A stretch of 64,000 bases of DNA from Pseudoalteromonas arctica A 37-1-2 (GTDB lineage: Bacteria; Pseudomonadota; Gammaproteobacteria; Enterobacterales; Alteromonadaceae), in contig NZ_CP011025.1 of NCBI RefSeq assembly GCF_000238395.3, positions 1,922,001-1,986,000 on the forward strand, given 5' to 3'. The position numbers and the translations under genes are program-made. The notes beneath the pieces were generated by a model that made no database searches, had not been told where the DNA came from, and was given only the letters and a program-made list of their open reading frames with translations. This document shows positions 1 to 8,803 of the stretch, piece after piece (position 1 is the stretch's first letter; each line of letters opens with the position of its first letter).

Positions 1-2
1 TT

Positions 3-143
3 GGGATCACTAATGGTCGGAATTCGATCACTGTAGCAGGGAGTAAAAAGCATCGAGACGATGAGTGGTTATATGTTGATTCAATAGGCAAAAGTGTAAA
101 GCCTATTTCAATCTACACAGCTCAAAGAGCGCTTGGTTTTTAA
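3..143 (+). CDS. C-terminal end of an unidentified protein (partial)
   Basis: An open frame enters from the left edge and runs 46 codons to TAA. The visible tail is hydrophilic and ends in TAQRALGF. It has no signal, membrane segment or motif I recognise. The start lies outside the window, so neither length nor family can be judged. It is called coding because it is the only frame of the three forward ones open across this stretch, which is weak support for so short a piece. Confidence 0.4.
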   Translation, partial: GITNGRNSITVAGSKKHRDDEWLYVDSIGKSVKPISIYTAQRALGF

Positions 144-515
144 AAAAAAGCTAGCTATAGAGCCGATGAAGTAACAAAGGCACTAAAAATAAAAAATTAC
201 CGAGATAAATCGGCTATAAACAATGTCGTTTTATTTAGGCCAAGCTTTTTACTGCTGTATTTACAGATAATGCTTATATCAATCTGCAATAATACTTAAT
301 CAATTATAGGGATTCAACCGACGCTAACAGTATAAAAACTACTGATATACGACTACATGGATGCAAAGCAAGCAAGAGCAATTGCCAAAGTAAACAGGGT
401 CAGGTTTTTCTTTTTGTTATTAAGGCAAAAAGCCAAAGCTGACTCCTTATTTTCTCCTTACCATCCATGGCGCTACCGAAAAAAGCTCAACTCTAATATC
501 GCAATTTATGGTAAT
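144..515. other. Gene-free interval with no confident feature
   Basis: This stretch holds AT-rich sequence and one weak hairpin (CCGA/TCGG near 200-214). A 60-codon plus-strand frame at 357-539 overlaps the end of the TetR gene and looks random: basic, no ribosome site, no domain. The stretch CAGGGTCAGG near 396 resembles ends of small mobile repeats, but no partner arm was found. Confidence 0.4.
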
Positions 516-1061
516 TCAGCCTTTATTGGCTGCTTCTAATACAAACTCTTTAACTTTACTGACTAGGTTTGGATCTTGAGAGACTAGCAGTTGAGATATT
601 AATCCCTCATACAGGATTTCAATTTTAAGCAAGTTGTCTAAGCTGTCGCACCCATATATTTTTAGCCTGGTTTTGAGCTCGGCCCGAGCTGCATTTTTAT
701 GTACTTGGGATATTTTGTGTAAATCATGATCTAAATCAGGGTACTCTCTGCACATGTTAATAAAAATACAACCGTAAAACATATCATTTTCGATTGACTC
801 CTCAAGCTCAGTAAAAAACTTCAAAAGTAACTCTGTGGGATCTTTTATCTCTTTTCTTTCTGTAAGCCATTTCGACTGTATCGTTTCACTAAATTTAGTT
901 ATTGCTTCAATGGCTAGCGCTTCTTTGCTGCCAAATTGGTTGTAAATAGTCTTTTTAGATACGTTTGCGTACTTAGCAATAGCATCAACTCCAGAAGAAG
1001 CCATACCACGCTCTGCGACCATAGAGATAAAGCTCTCTATTAAATAATCTTTTTTTCTCAA
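516..1061 (-). CDS. TetR/AcrR family transcriptional regulator
   Basis: This 181-residue protein is a one-component repressor of the TetR family. Residues about 5-50 form the helix-turn-helix, with the typical pattern around GVDAIAKYANVSKKTIYNQFGSKEAL. The rest is the helical ligand and dimer domain, whose inducer cannot be predicted. The start is TTG at 1061, preceded 8 nt away by GGAG. It is divergent from the glutathione S-transferase gene. The shared intergenic region carries two copies of TACAC-N6-GTGTA, so it probably represses both itself and that gene. The family assignment is firm; the target is inferred from position and palindromes. Confidence 0.9.
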   Translation of the reverse strand: MRKKDYLIESFISMVAERGMASSGVDAIAKYANVSKKTIYNQFGSKEALAIEAITKFSETIQSKWLTERKEIKDPTELLLKFFTELEESIENDMFYGCIFINMCREYPDLDHDLHKISQVHKNAARAELKTRLKIYGCDSLDNLLKIEILYEGLISQLLVSQDPNLVSKVKEFVLEAANKG

Positions 1062-1115
1062 TGAATTATCTCCGCCTTACAAGAACACAATAATTTTACC
1101 ACAACTTTTTTAAAA

Positions 1116-1131
1116 TACACAGGTTGGTGTA
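1116..1131. promoter_or_regulatory. Probable TetR operator 1 (TACAC-N6-GTGTA)
   Basis: TACAC at 1116-1120 and GTGTA at 1127-1131 form a perfect 5-bp inverted repeat with a 6-bp spacer, 55 bp upstream of the TetR start codon. The same pattern recurs at 1174-1189 with a different spacer, 58 bp away centre to centre. Confidence 0.65.
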
Positions 1132-1139
1132 AAAAGTTC

Positions 1140-1168
1140 TTGCATGCTTAAATCTTTGGCTTTATCAT
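1140..1168 (+). promoter_or_regulatory. Predicted sigma-70 promoter of the GST gene
   Basis: TTGCAT at 1140-1145 and TATCAT at 1163-1168 are separated by 17 bp. Operator 2 starts 5 bp after the -10 box, so it would cover the transcription start. This is a fit by eye only. Confidence 0.45.
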
Positions 1169-1173
1169 TTAAT

Positions 1174-1189
1174 TACACTGACCGGTGTA
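1174..1189. promoter_or_regulatory. Probable TetR operator 2 (TACAC-N6-GTGTA)
   Basis: TACAC at 1174-1178 and GTGTA at 1185-1189 repeat the half-sites of operator 1 with the same 6-bp spacing. It sits just downstream of the predicted -10 box and 22 bp before the GST start codon, a classic repression position. Confidence 0.65.
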
Positions 1190-1211
1190 ATTTATTTAAA
1201 AGGTACATACA

Positions 1212-1814
1212 ATGAAAATTTATAGCTTTCCATATTCTCTACCAAGTTATCGAGCACGTCTTGCTGCGTCTTTAATGGGTTATGACTACGATGTTGCTAC
1301 CGTAGATATTTCTAAAGGTCAGCAAAATTCTGATACTTATTTAAAGGTTAACCCTTTGGGGAAAATTCCATCTCTTGTTGATGAGTCTGTAACAGTCGGT
1401 GATTCGTTGGCTATTATTCGTTACTTGGCGCGTAAGAGTGATAACACTCACTGGTATCCCGACACTAATATTGAGCTAGCTGCAAAAATAGATATTCTTT
1501 TGTCTATGGTGGCAAATGAGTTATTTGATTCTGTAGAGAAAGGACGCCTTATTAAAACATTTAAGATGTTTTCTGAGGATGGGCTTGCTGACTGTGATTT
1601 ACTTGCACATGGTTTGCTAACACTCTTTAACGACAATCTTAGTAACTCAAAATACCTTGTGGGCGATGTTCCTACTATTGCAGATATAGCTGTACTTTCA
1701 ACGCTTCTTTATATGGACGAGGCAGGCTTATCAACACAAAAGTACACTAATGTATTTCGCTGGATTGAAGATATGAAAAAGCTTAGCGGATTTATTGAGC
1801 CGGTAAAGCTGTAA
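1212..1814 (+). CDS. Glutathione S-transferase family protein
   Basis: This 200-residue cytosolic protein has an N-terminal thioredoxin-like half (residues 1-80) with the cis-proline motif in GKIPSLVD and the glutathione-contacting GDSLAIIRYL segment, followed by a helical C-terminal half. YSLPSYRAR near residue 8 occupies the place of the catalytic Ser or Tyr. The family conjugates glutathione to electrophiles or reduces peroxides; the substrate here is unknown. It is divergent from the TetR gene and preceded by two matching operators, which suggests induction by a toxic compound. A weak AAGG ribosome site precedes the ATG. Confidence 0.85.
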   Translation: MKIYSFPYSLPSYRARLAASLMGYDYDVATVDISKGQQNSDTYLKVNPLGKIPSLVDESVTVGDSLAIIRYLARKSDNTHWYPDTNIELAAKIDILLSMVANELFDSVEKGRLIKTFKMFSEDGLADCDLLAHGLLTLFNDNLSNSKYLVGDVPTIADIAVLSTLLYMDEAGLSTQKYTNVFRWIEDMKKLSGFIEPVKL

Positions 1815-2104
1815 ATTTATTGCGGAGGATGTGACTAATTAAACTTCTTTAAATCATGAAGCCGCAGATCAAGAGATAATGGCAGGCTTAAAATGAAGGT
1901 GTTTACCCTGACATTTAAAAAGTCTGCTCAGCTTATTTATTTTTCGCTTGATGAAAAACTGCATTTAAACTCTAAAATGATTAAGAGTTGTTTAGATTGC
2001 TACCTAGGTTGTTAAACCAACCCATCTACGTTAAATAACATTACTTACGAGCACCCCAGTTGAGAATTTTTATTCTCAATAAATTTTAATAAAGAGGAAG
2101 TCTT

Positions 2105-2599
2105 ATGTCAGAAACTAGAGTTGACCAGATAACTTTGCTTAAAACCCTACTCACCAATACAAACCACGCAAATCAATTAAGTATTATGTATGCGGCTTGG
2201 GCATCTGTTTACACTACAGGTAGTGAATACCTTAAAAAAATAGTACTGCAAGTGATCAGCGAACCATCACCTACACACAAGCGTGATATTGAATTTGCGG
2301 TTGCACGAATGGGAGTGACTAATCCTTATTTTATTGCCCGCCAGTTTGTTTCAGTGAAGGCTGGTGGTAGCCTTGATGACTTAAATTTTAGGTCTTTCTC
2401 CATGCTGAACATAGAAAACGAACAAGCGTATCATCACGCATGCGTGGCTATATCGCTTATTAATGGCGGTCACATGTGTTTAAGCTCACACGTGGGGTCA
2501 CTTCAAGCGTCTAATGAGACGGATGAAAATATAGATTGTTCAATGCGTATTGCCGCTGTAAGCCATTCTCTTAATATTTTGGGAAGAGGGGACGAATAG
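2105..2599 (+). CDS. AhpD-like alkylhydroperoxidase-fold protein, degenerate active site
   Basis: This 164-residue protein resembles AhpD over its C-terminal half: RSFSMLNIEN followed by AISLINGGHMCLSSH parallels the AhpD segment ending INGCxxCLxAH. In Mycobacterium AhpD the active residues are Glu118, Cys130, Cys133 and His137. By my hand alignment these correspond to His110, Gly122, Cys125 and His129 here, so the first Cys and the Glu are missing and the second Cys and His remain. It probably lacks standard thiol-peroxidase cycling. It is followed immediately by the RarD-like gene, suggesting cotranscription. The ribosome site is AGAGGAAG upstream of the ATG. Confidence 0.65.
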   Translation: MSETRVDQITLLKTLLTNTNHANQLSIMYAAWASVYTTGSEYLKKIVLQVISEPSPTHKRDIEFAVARMGVTNPYFIARQFVSVKAGGSLDDLNFRSFSMLNIENEQAYHHACVAISLINGGHMCLSSHVGSLQASNETDENIDCSMRIAAVSHSLNILGRGDE

Positions 2600-3460
2600 T
2601 TGATGTCAAAAATGGGGACGAATCTGTATGTACTATTAGGTTCGTTGGCTTTTGGTATATGGGGATTGGTCCCTATATACTTTCACCAATTAGACGAAGT
2701 TGACCCAATTTTGGTTTTGTCTCAACGTGTTTTTTGGTCTGCCATTATCTTAATTTTGATTGCCGTTATAAAGCCAAAGTTGATTAGCTTTAATGAAATA
2801 AATGCCAGAGAGGTAGGGTTGACCTTTGTAGCAGGTCTATTGATGAACCTGTCTTGGTTGGGTTTTGTATATGCTACCATTACAAATAATATTATGGCGG
2901 CATCACTGGCGTTTTACATTACACCTGTAATGGTATTTTTTACTGGTTTTATATTTTTTAAAGAAAAGATAACACAATACCAAAAAATTTCTTTGTCGCT
3001 AATGATTCTAGCTCTTGCTGTTTATGTCTATTTTGATAAGCAGCTGCCTATGTTAAGTTTGGTTATTGCCTCTTTATTTACCTTTTATTTTGTGGCAAAA
3101 AAGCGCATGAATATTGGTACATTCGCTGCAATTTTTTTAGAACACATTATATTTGCTCCAATAGCATTAATTTACATTTGTTTAAATATATCTGATGAAA
3201 CTTATGTTGAATGGCTTACATTAATGTCGGCTGCTCCACTGCAATTATTACCGATATTTTTACTGAGTATCGCGCTTTTGAAAATGCCATTAACCAAAAT
3301 CAGTATTCTTCAGTACATAGAGCCGACATTGCATTTAGCGTTGGCGGTATGGATTTATCATGAATCTGTGTCAAATGGTCAGAAGTATGCGTTTATCATT
3401 ATCGTATTTTCTATCATATTTTCATCGCTAAAAAGCAAGAAAAATTATGCTAACAATTGA
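2600..3460 (+). CDS. rarD: RarD/EamA-family inner-membrane transporter
   Basis: This protein of about 285 residues has around ten hydrophobic helices. Its N terminus (GSLAFGIWGLVPIYFHQL, then LSQRVFWS) matches the RarD branch of the EamA drug/metabolite superfamily. The substrate is unknown; RarD is named for chloramphenicol sensitivity. The frame opens at TTG 2600, directly after the stop of the AhpD-like gene, but ATG 2603 or ATG 2612 are possible starts. AGAGGGG at 2584-2590 sits 9 nt before the TTG. The two genes are probably cotranscribed. Confidence 0.8.
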   Translation: MMSKMGTNLYVLLGSLAFGIWGLVPIYFHQLDEVDPILVLSQRVFWSAIILILIAVIKPKLISFNEINAREVGLTFVAGLLMNLSWLGFVYATITNNIMAASLAFYITPVMVFFTGFIFFKEKITQYQKISLSLMILALAVYVYFDKQLPMLSLVIASLFTFYFVAKKRMNIGTFAAIFLEHIIFAPIALIYICLNISDETYVEWLTLMSAAPLQLLPIFLLSIALLKMPLTKISILQYIEPTLHLALAVWIYHESVSNGQKYAFIIIVFSIIFSSLKSKKNYANN

Positions 3461-3497
3461 CACTTGAGCTCAGGGTTAATATATAAAATCATACGTT

Positions 3498-3544
3498 AAA
3501 ATAAACGAGACAAGTGTAGAGTATTTGCCTGTCCCGTTTATTTT
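3498..3544 (+). terminator. Hairpin after rarD
   Basis: The 15-base arms AAAATAAACGAGACA (3498-3512) and TGTCCCGTTTATTTT (3530-3544) pair with one mismatch, 38 bp after the rarD stop. The flanking A and T runs make it usable in either direction between these convergent genes. Confidence 0.6.
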
Positions 3545-3663
3545 ATGCCCATTTGATATCTATAGTATTTAAAAAAGTGGCATATTAATCACCTGTATTT
3601 TTAATAACACGGTATCTTTAATACCTCCTGAATTCGGATAATAAATGATTTACAACTTTATAA

Positions 3664-4857
3664 TTAAAGTGCTTCAAAAATAGCGGCTATACCTTGGCCA
3701 CCGCCAATACACATAGTGACTAAGCCATATTTACCATTAATACGTTTTAGTTCGTACAGACATTTGGTAGATAAAATAGCACCGGTTGCTCCAACAGGGT
3801 GGCCAAGCGCTATCGCGCCTCCATTTGGGTTTACTTTATTTTGAGGAAAGCGTAATTCATTTGCTACGCATAATGCTTGCACAGCAAAGGCTTCATTTGA
3901 TTCTATTACGTCCATGTCATCAATTGTTAATCCCGTTTTTTTAAACACCAGTTTTACAGCAGGGATTGGCCCGGTTCCCATTAATGTCGGTTCTACGCCA
4001 GCTCTTGCATAGCCAACTAATCGGCCCATTGGCTTTAAGCCTTGCTCATTCGCTTTTTGCTCTGACATAAGTACTAGCATTGCTGCTGCGTCGTTAATAC
4101 CCGACGAGGTTGCTGCTGTCACTGTCCCATTTTGTTTAAAATAAGGTGCTAACGTCGCCAGCTTTTGCACTGTTGTGTCTGCACGCACATGTTCGTCAGT
4201 GTCAAATACATGAATGTTATTTCGCGATTTTATTTCTATAGGGAGTATTTGTTCTTTAAAGCGTCCTTTGGCTATCGCTTTTGCGGCTTTATGATGACTT
4301 TGGGCTGCGTAAGCGTCTTGTTGCGCACGGGTAATATTATATTTTTCTGCTATGTTTTCAGCTGTGATCCCCATAGGAGCGTTATCCCATGGGTCTTGTA
4401 ATGTAGTGGTTAGCTCATCAACCATCGTACTATTACCCATTTTTTGGCCCCAACGATTACTTTCTAATGTGTAGGCTGAGCTACTCATGCTTTCTGCTCC
4501 GCCTGCTAAGGCTGCATCTACTTCACCTAGTTGAATTTGCTGGGCTGCTTGTAAAATAGCTTCTAAGCCAGAGCCACATAAGCGGTTAAGTGTTACCGCA
4601 TGACTATTAATGGGTAATCCTGCGTCAAGGCCAATGACTCTGGACAGGTAGGCATCTTTAGGCCCGTTGTGTATAACTTTACCTACCACACATGAGCCCA
4701 CCTGATTTGGTGATATATTGGCTCTGACTAATGCTTCTTTTGCGCAAAGTGTGCCAAGTTCAGCTGGAGTGAAATTTTTAAGACTGCCCCCAAAACTTCC
4801 GATAGCGGTACGCACTGCGCTTAAGATAACTACATTATTGTTATTAAATTTTGTCAT
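3664..4857 (-). CDS. Acetyl-CoA C-acetyltransferase (thiolase)
   Basis: This 397-residue thiolase matches the usual family length of about 390-395. It condenses two acetyl-CoA molecules or cleaves acetoacetyl-CoA. The nucleophile is Cys94 in NRLCGSGLEA, with His353 in GHPVGATGA and Cys383 in CIGGGQG; all three catalytic elements are intact. The frame extends 25 codons further to 4932, but the start chosen is ATG 4857, which gives the family N terminus (VVILSAVRTAIGSF) and has AAGAGA upstream. It stands alone on the minus strand. Biosynthetic and degradative forms cannot be separated from the sequence. Confidence 0.92.
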   Translation of the reverse strand: MTKFNNNNVVILSAVRTAIGSFGGSLKNFTPAELGTLCAKEALVRANISPNQVGSCVVGKVIHNGPKDAYLSRVIGLDAGLPINSHAVTLNRLCGSGLEAILQAAQQIQLGEVDAALAGGAESMSSSAYTLESNRWGQKMGNSTMVDELTTTLQDPWDNAPMGITAENIAEKYNITRAQQDAYAAQSHHKAAKAIAKGRFKEQILPIEIKSRNNIHVFDTDEHVRADTTVQKLATLAPYFKQNGTVTAATSSGINDAAAMLVLMSEQKANEQGLKPMGRLVGYARAGVEPTLMGTGPIPAVKLVFKKTGLTIDDMDVIESNEAFAVQALCVANELRFPQNKVNPNGGAIALGHPVGATGAILSTKCLYELKRINGKYGLVTMCIGGGQGIAAIFEAL

Positions 4858-5119
4858 TTTTATTCTCTTATTATTTTTATGCCAATAAACGTTTTTTAAT
4901 TTAGTCTTTAAAGGACTAACTTTATTCATCAAAACATAATTTAAGCTGCTATGTAATTATAAAATAATTACATAGCATCTTTTTAACAGGCTAAATAAAA
5001 ACAAAGTGCCATTCATCATTGTGGATGCAGATAAATATACGCTCATACCATAGTTACCAAAGCGTGCCAGCAGGTCTGTTTATTTTCGAGGTTGAATTTA
5101 CTTATATGCTAATGCTGGT

Positions 5120-5160
5120 ATGTTATATTGTTGCATTTTGTGTGTGATATAGTATAACAT
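5120..5160 (+). promoter_or_regulatory. Predicted promoter within an inverted repeat, upstream of the ABC operon
   Basis: TTGCAT (5131-5136) and TATAAC (5153-5158) are spaced 16 bp. The arms ATGTTATA (5120-5127) and TATAACAT (5153-5160) flank the promoter, so a dimeric regulator or a DNA hairpin could cover it. No Fur-box consensus was recognised, although the operon ends in a TonB receptor. Confidence 0.4.
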
Positions 5161-5190
5161 TCGGTGCATTCGAATTATTCATAGCAGAGC

Positions 5191-6021
5191 TTGAGTGTGA
5201 CAACACCTATCGCAGTTAATAAAACCCCATCAAAAAAATTGCCTATTAAACAGCAAAAAAGTAACGATAAGTTTGGTAATACCCTCGGTAATGCAAGCGA
5301 AACCGTTATTGAAGTAAGCTCGTTAAGTTTTAGTATTAAAAATAAAGCTATTTTAAAAAACTTAAGCTTTAGTGTGGCTGCAGGTGAGGTTTATGCGCTA
5401 CTTGGCGGTAATGGTGCGGGTAAATCAACCACGTTAAAAACGTTACTTGGGTTTAATAAACCAACCGAAGGCTCTGTAAAAGTAGCGGGTAAAGAGGTGA
5501 GCAAATCGCTTGATTTTGTGCGAGGTAAAACAGCGTATTTGCCAGAGTCGGCTACGTTATATCCGCATTTAACAGCTCGTGAAAATGTTGAATATTTTTT
5601 ATCACTCGCTGATATTAAAAAATCAGATGAGCAAATTAACGCGGCTTTTAATCGTGTTGCACTGCAACGCGATGCGTGGGATCGCCACATGCAAACTTAT
5701 TCAAAAGGCATGAGGCAAAAAACAGCAATTGCACTTGCGATACTGCGTGAAGCACCCATTTTTTTACTTGATGAGCCAACCTCTGGTCTTGATCCTGTTG
5801 CTATTGATGAATTTAATCAACTTGTACGAGAGCTTGCATTAACTGGTGCGACTATTTTAATGGTTACCCACGATGTATACGGTGCCTGCCAAGTCGCTAA
5901 TCGAATTGGTTTACTTAAAAACGGTGAGCTGGTGGGAGAGTTTGATGCGCCCCAAAGTGGGCGTATTGATACCGAGCAAGTACACGCTGCGTTTGGGTAT
6001 CACGCTAAAAGAGGTGCTTAA
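5191..6021 (+). CDS. ABC-2 type transporter ATP-binding subunit
   Basis: This 276-residue ATPase has Walker A GGNGAGKST, a signature region at YSKGMRQKTAIALAIL and Walker B IFLLDEPTSG, followed by the H-loop THD. It has about 40 extra residues, rich in Lys and Ser, before the ABC domain starts at VIEVSSLSF. The start is TTG 5191 or GTG 5197; neither has a strong ribosome site. The next gene begins in the stop codon (TAATG), and two permeases plus a TonB receptor follow. It would energise export, or a membrane-remodelling activity, through these permeases. Confidence 0.9.
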   Translation: MSVTTPIAVNKTPSKKLPIKQQKSNDKFGNTLGNASETVIEVSSLSFSIKNKAILKNLSFSVAAGEVYALLGGNGAGKSTTLKTLLGFNKPTEGSVKVAGKEVSKSLDFVRGKTAYLPESATLYPHLTARENVEYFLSLADIKKSDEQINAAFNRVALQRDAWDRHMQTYSKGMRQKTAIALAILREAPIFLLDEPTSGLDPVAIDEFNQLVRELALTGATILMVTHDVYGACQVANRIGLLKNGELVGEFDAPQSGRIDTEQVHAAFGYHAKRGA

Positions 6022-7469
6022 TGAGTATAAATAACTTTTCAAAGGTGGTGATTGTTGCCAAAGATGAGTGGCGTTATTGGCTTCGCTCAAAATTAGCAAT
6101 GACCGTGCTTGCTATAGGTTTAGTGCTCACGCTTGCTTCGGTAATTGTAACGGCTATTACCATGATGGAGCTAAGCCATGCTCGTCATGAGTTACAAACA
6201 ACAAGCGATAAGAGCTTTGTTAATCAACCCGACCGCCATCCACACAGAATGGTGCATTACGGGCATTATGCATTTAGAACGCCTTCGCCACTTAGTACGC
6301 TAGACCCTGGTATTGACGCTTACACAGGCAACTCTATATTTTTAGAAGGGCACAGACAAAACAGCGCAATGTTTGCAGATAGTCGCCAAGGGACTGCATT
6401 AACTAAATTAGGTAGTTTAACGCCTGCATTTATTGTGCAAACACTCGCACCGTTATTATTAATATTAATTGGCTACAGCGGTATTAGCCGAGAGCGCGAA
6501 TTGCAAACGCTTTCGTATTTGTTATCGCAAGGCACATCGGGTGTAACGCTAATTGCAGGTAAAGGATTGGCGCTACTTTCTGTTGTAGGCTTAATTTTAA
6601 CTCCGCTTACGGTATCGGCTTTATTTACGGTTGCTGCGGGCGAAAGCTTACTGGCAGTTGTAAGTTTTGTTGTTGGCTACGCTTTATATTTAACTGTGTG
6701 GGTATTACTGATTTTACTGGCATCGAGCGTGTTTAGTAAAAATAGTGGTAGCTTTACCGCACTTGCCTTTGTGTGGATTTTACTGTGTATTGTTATGCCA
6801 CGCGTAGCAAGTACCAGTGCCTCAACGGCTGTGCCATCTGCCGGTAAAATAGAAACAGACTTTGCTGTAAAAGCACAACTTAGAAAATTAGGCGACGGCC
6901 ATAACGCAAACGACCCCGCATTTATGCAATTTAAACAATCACTTCTTAAAAAGTACAACGTTAAAAGTATAGATGAGCTACCCGTTAATTTTAGAGGATT
7001 AGTAGCCAGCGAATCTGAAGCAAAATTGACTAACGTACTAAACAAATTTGCCCAGCAACGTATGCAAGCTGAGCTTAAACAAACGAAGGTATCTCGTTAT
7101 TTTGGTTGGGTTTCACCTATGGTGGCTATTCGATCGTTATCGATGATTGTAGTAGGAACGAGTATTGAAACTCATCACCGCTTTTTGCGTGAAACCGAAC
7201 AGTTGCGTTTTGACTTTGTGCAAGGGCTTAACAAAGTTCATGTAGAAAAGCTTAGCTACCAAGACGATATGAACCGCAATGCCAGTACCGAAGCGACTAA
7301 GCAAGCTCGTGTAAGTGCACAAAATTGGCAAGTACTGCAAAACTTTACTTTTAATGTAGATAACGCACAAGTGAGAGCGCAGCGAAGTATCCCTGCATTT
7401 TTACAGTTATTTATTTGGATTGCAGTGCTGTTAGGCGGTATTAAATTTGTAGGGAGGCGTTTGTTATGA
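6021..7469 (+). CDS. ABC-2 family permease with large periplasmic domain (DUF3526-like)
   Basis: This 482-residue protein has an N-terminal membrane segment (about 22-45). A hydrophilic loop follows, containing HPHRMVHYGHYAFRTPSPL and GIDAYTGNSIFLEGHRQN. A block of helices (about 145-265), a long soluble segment and a last C-terminal helix come next. The layout fits the ABC-2 permeases annotated DUF3526, an assignment made from memory of the architecture. The start overlaps the ATPase stop and the end overlaps the next permease in ATGA, so all three are translationally coupled. The substrate is unknown. Confidence 0.7.
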   Translation: MSINNFSKVVIVAKDEWRYWLRSKLAMTVLAIGLVLTLASVIVTAITMMELSHARHELQTTSDKSFVNQPDRHPHRMVHYGHYAFRTPSPLSTLDPGIDAYTGNSIFLEGHRQNSAMFADSRQGTALTKLGSLTPAFIVQTLAPLLLILIGYSGISRERELQTLSYLLSQGTSGVTLIAGKGLALLSVVGLILTPLTVSALFTVAAGESLLAVVSFVVGYALYLTVWVLLILLASSVFSKNSGSFTALAFVWILLCIVMPRVASTSASTAVPSAGKIETDFAVKAQLRKLGDGHNANDPAFMQFKQSLLKKYNVKSIDELPVNFRGLVASESEAKLTNVLNKFAQQRMQAELKQTKVSRYFGWVSPMVAIRSLSMIVVGTSIETHHRFLRETEQLRFDFVQGLNKVHVEKLSYQDDMNRNASTEATKQARVSAQNWQVLQNFTFNVDNAQVRAQRSIPAFLQLFIWIAVLLGGIKFVGRRLL

Positions 7470-8779
7470 GTTATGTATTTTCACAGCTAATTCGTGAATG
7501 GCGTTTTTTACTTCGCCAAAAATATTTAGTGATATTACTAGCATGTACATTTGCTATATCGGGGTTTGCAGTTTTCAGCGGCCTTAGTGAAGTAAGCCAG
7601 CAACAACATACTATTGAGCGTTTAAAAACGGCTGATTTAACTGAATTAGCTAACGTACAAAATAAATACAGTGATGCTGGTTCGCTTGCCTATTACAGCT
7701 TTCATTTAACGTATTCAGCACCTTCAAATTTAGCATTTGCTGCTTTAGGTGAGCGTGATATTTATCCGTGGAAACACCGCTTAAATTTACTTGCCCTAGA
7801 GGGACAAATTTACGAGAGCGATTCACAAAACGCAGAGCTAGCGCAGGCAGGTAAAATTGATTTTGTATTTGTAATTAGTGCATTAGCACCGGTGATAGTT
7901 ATTTTATTATTTCATGATTTATTTGCTAATGAGCGAACAAGCGCCAGGCATGACTTATTAGTGACTACGGCTAAGTCGTACTTTGCATTATGGGGGGCAC
8001 GTATAGCTGTAAGGTTAATAGCGGTAATAGTGTGCTTAATGTTGCCATTTTATGTAGGTACATTTCTTAGTCATTCGGCCCTTGCTGATGTGGGGTTTGT
8101 TACTTTTATATGTGTAATTTACATTGCGTTTTGGACTTTGCTCAGTGTGTGGTGGGGCAAAAATGCCAACAGTGCGCCGCGTGTTGCTTCAACATTAATC
8201 GGTTTTTGGGTGTTAGTTGCCTTTATTATTCCTATTTTAGGCGATTTAGTTATAAACAAAACGGTTCACTCACCAAAGGGCGGCGACATTGTGCTTACTC
8301 AGCGTGAGGCGGTTAACGATGCATGGGACTTGCCAAAGAAAACCACAATGGATGCTTTTGTAGCATCAAATCCACAGTGGAAAGATCATGTTGATATGCA
8401 AAGCGAGTTTGAGTGGAAATGGTATTACGCATTTCAGCAAGTTGGAGACGAAAAAGCAGGTGAACTTTCACATGCTTATCGTGATGCAGCGCATACAAAG
8501 TATCAACTAGCGGGGATTGTATCGTGGTTTTCACCACCACTTTTGCTACAACGCAGTTTTACCCGATTGGCGAGCACTGATGCTTTAGCTGCATTTAGAT
8601 ATGAATACCGTATGCGAGGATTTCATAAAAGTTTGAGGGAGTTTTACTACCCTTGGCTGTTTATAAAAGGCAACCCACCTAAAGCTGCGCTTAAGAGTAT
8701 GCCTAGCTTTAAAAAAACAATGCTTAATGAAACGGATGAGCCTGACGTTACAGGCGTTAAGCTAAAAGAAAATTTATGA
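7466..8779 (+). CDS. Second ABC-2 family permease (DUF3526-like)
   Basis: This 437-residue protein has the same layout as the preceding permease: one N-terminal helix, a loop containing YYSFHLTYSAPSNLAFAALG and DIYPWKHRLNLLALEGQ, a central helix block (about 130-265) and a soluble C-terminal half. The two permeases probably form a heterodimer on an ATPase dimer. Unlike its partner it ends without a clear last helix. It begins in the ATGA overlap and is followed 24 bp later by the TonB receptor gene. Confidence 0.7.
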   Translation: MSYVFSQLIREWRFLLRQKYLVILLACTFAISGFAVFSGLSEVSQQQHTIERLKTADLTELANVQNKYSDAGSLAYYSFHLTYSAPSNLAFAALGERDIYPWKHRLNLLALEGQIYESDSQNAELAQAGKIDFVFVISALAPVIVILLFHDLFANERTSARHDLLVTTAKSYFALWGARIAVRLIAVIVCLMLPFYVGTFLSHSALADVGFVTFICVIYIAFWTLLSVWWGKNANSAPRVASTLIGFWVLVAFIIPILGDLVINKTVHSPKGGDIVLTQREAVNDAWDLPKKTTMDAFVASNPQWKDHVDMQSEFEWKWYYAFQQVGDEKAGELSHAYRDAAHTKYQLAGIVSWFSPPLLLQRSFTRLASTDALAAFRYEYRMRGFHKSLREFYYPWLFIKGNPPKAALKSMPSFKKTMLNETDEPDVTGVKLKENL

Positions 8780-8803
8780 GTCAACTAATTAACAAGGTTT
8801 ATA

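Noticed and set aside
357..539. 60-codon plus-strand frame
   Set aside because: Random composition, no ribosome site, overlaps the end of the TetR gene.
1893..2015. 40-codon frame between the GST and AhpD-like genes
   Set aside because: No ribosome site, no similarity; a chance frame in AT-rich DNA.
4858..4932. 25-residue N-terminal extension of the thiolase
   Set aside because: Lys/Asn-rich, not part of the family; ATG 4857 has a proper ribosome site.
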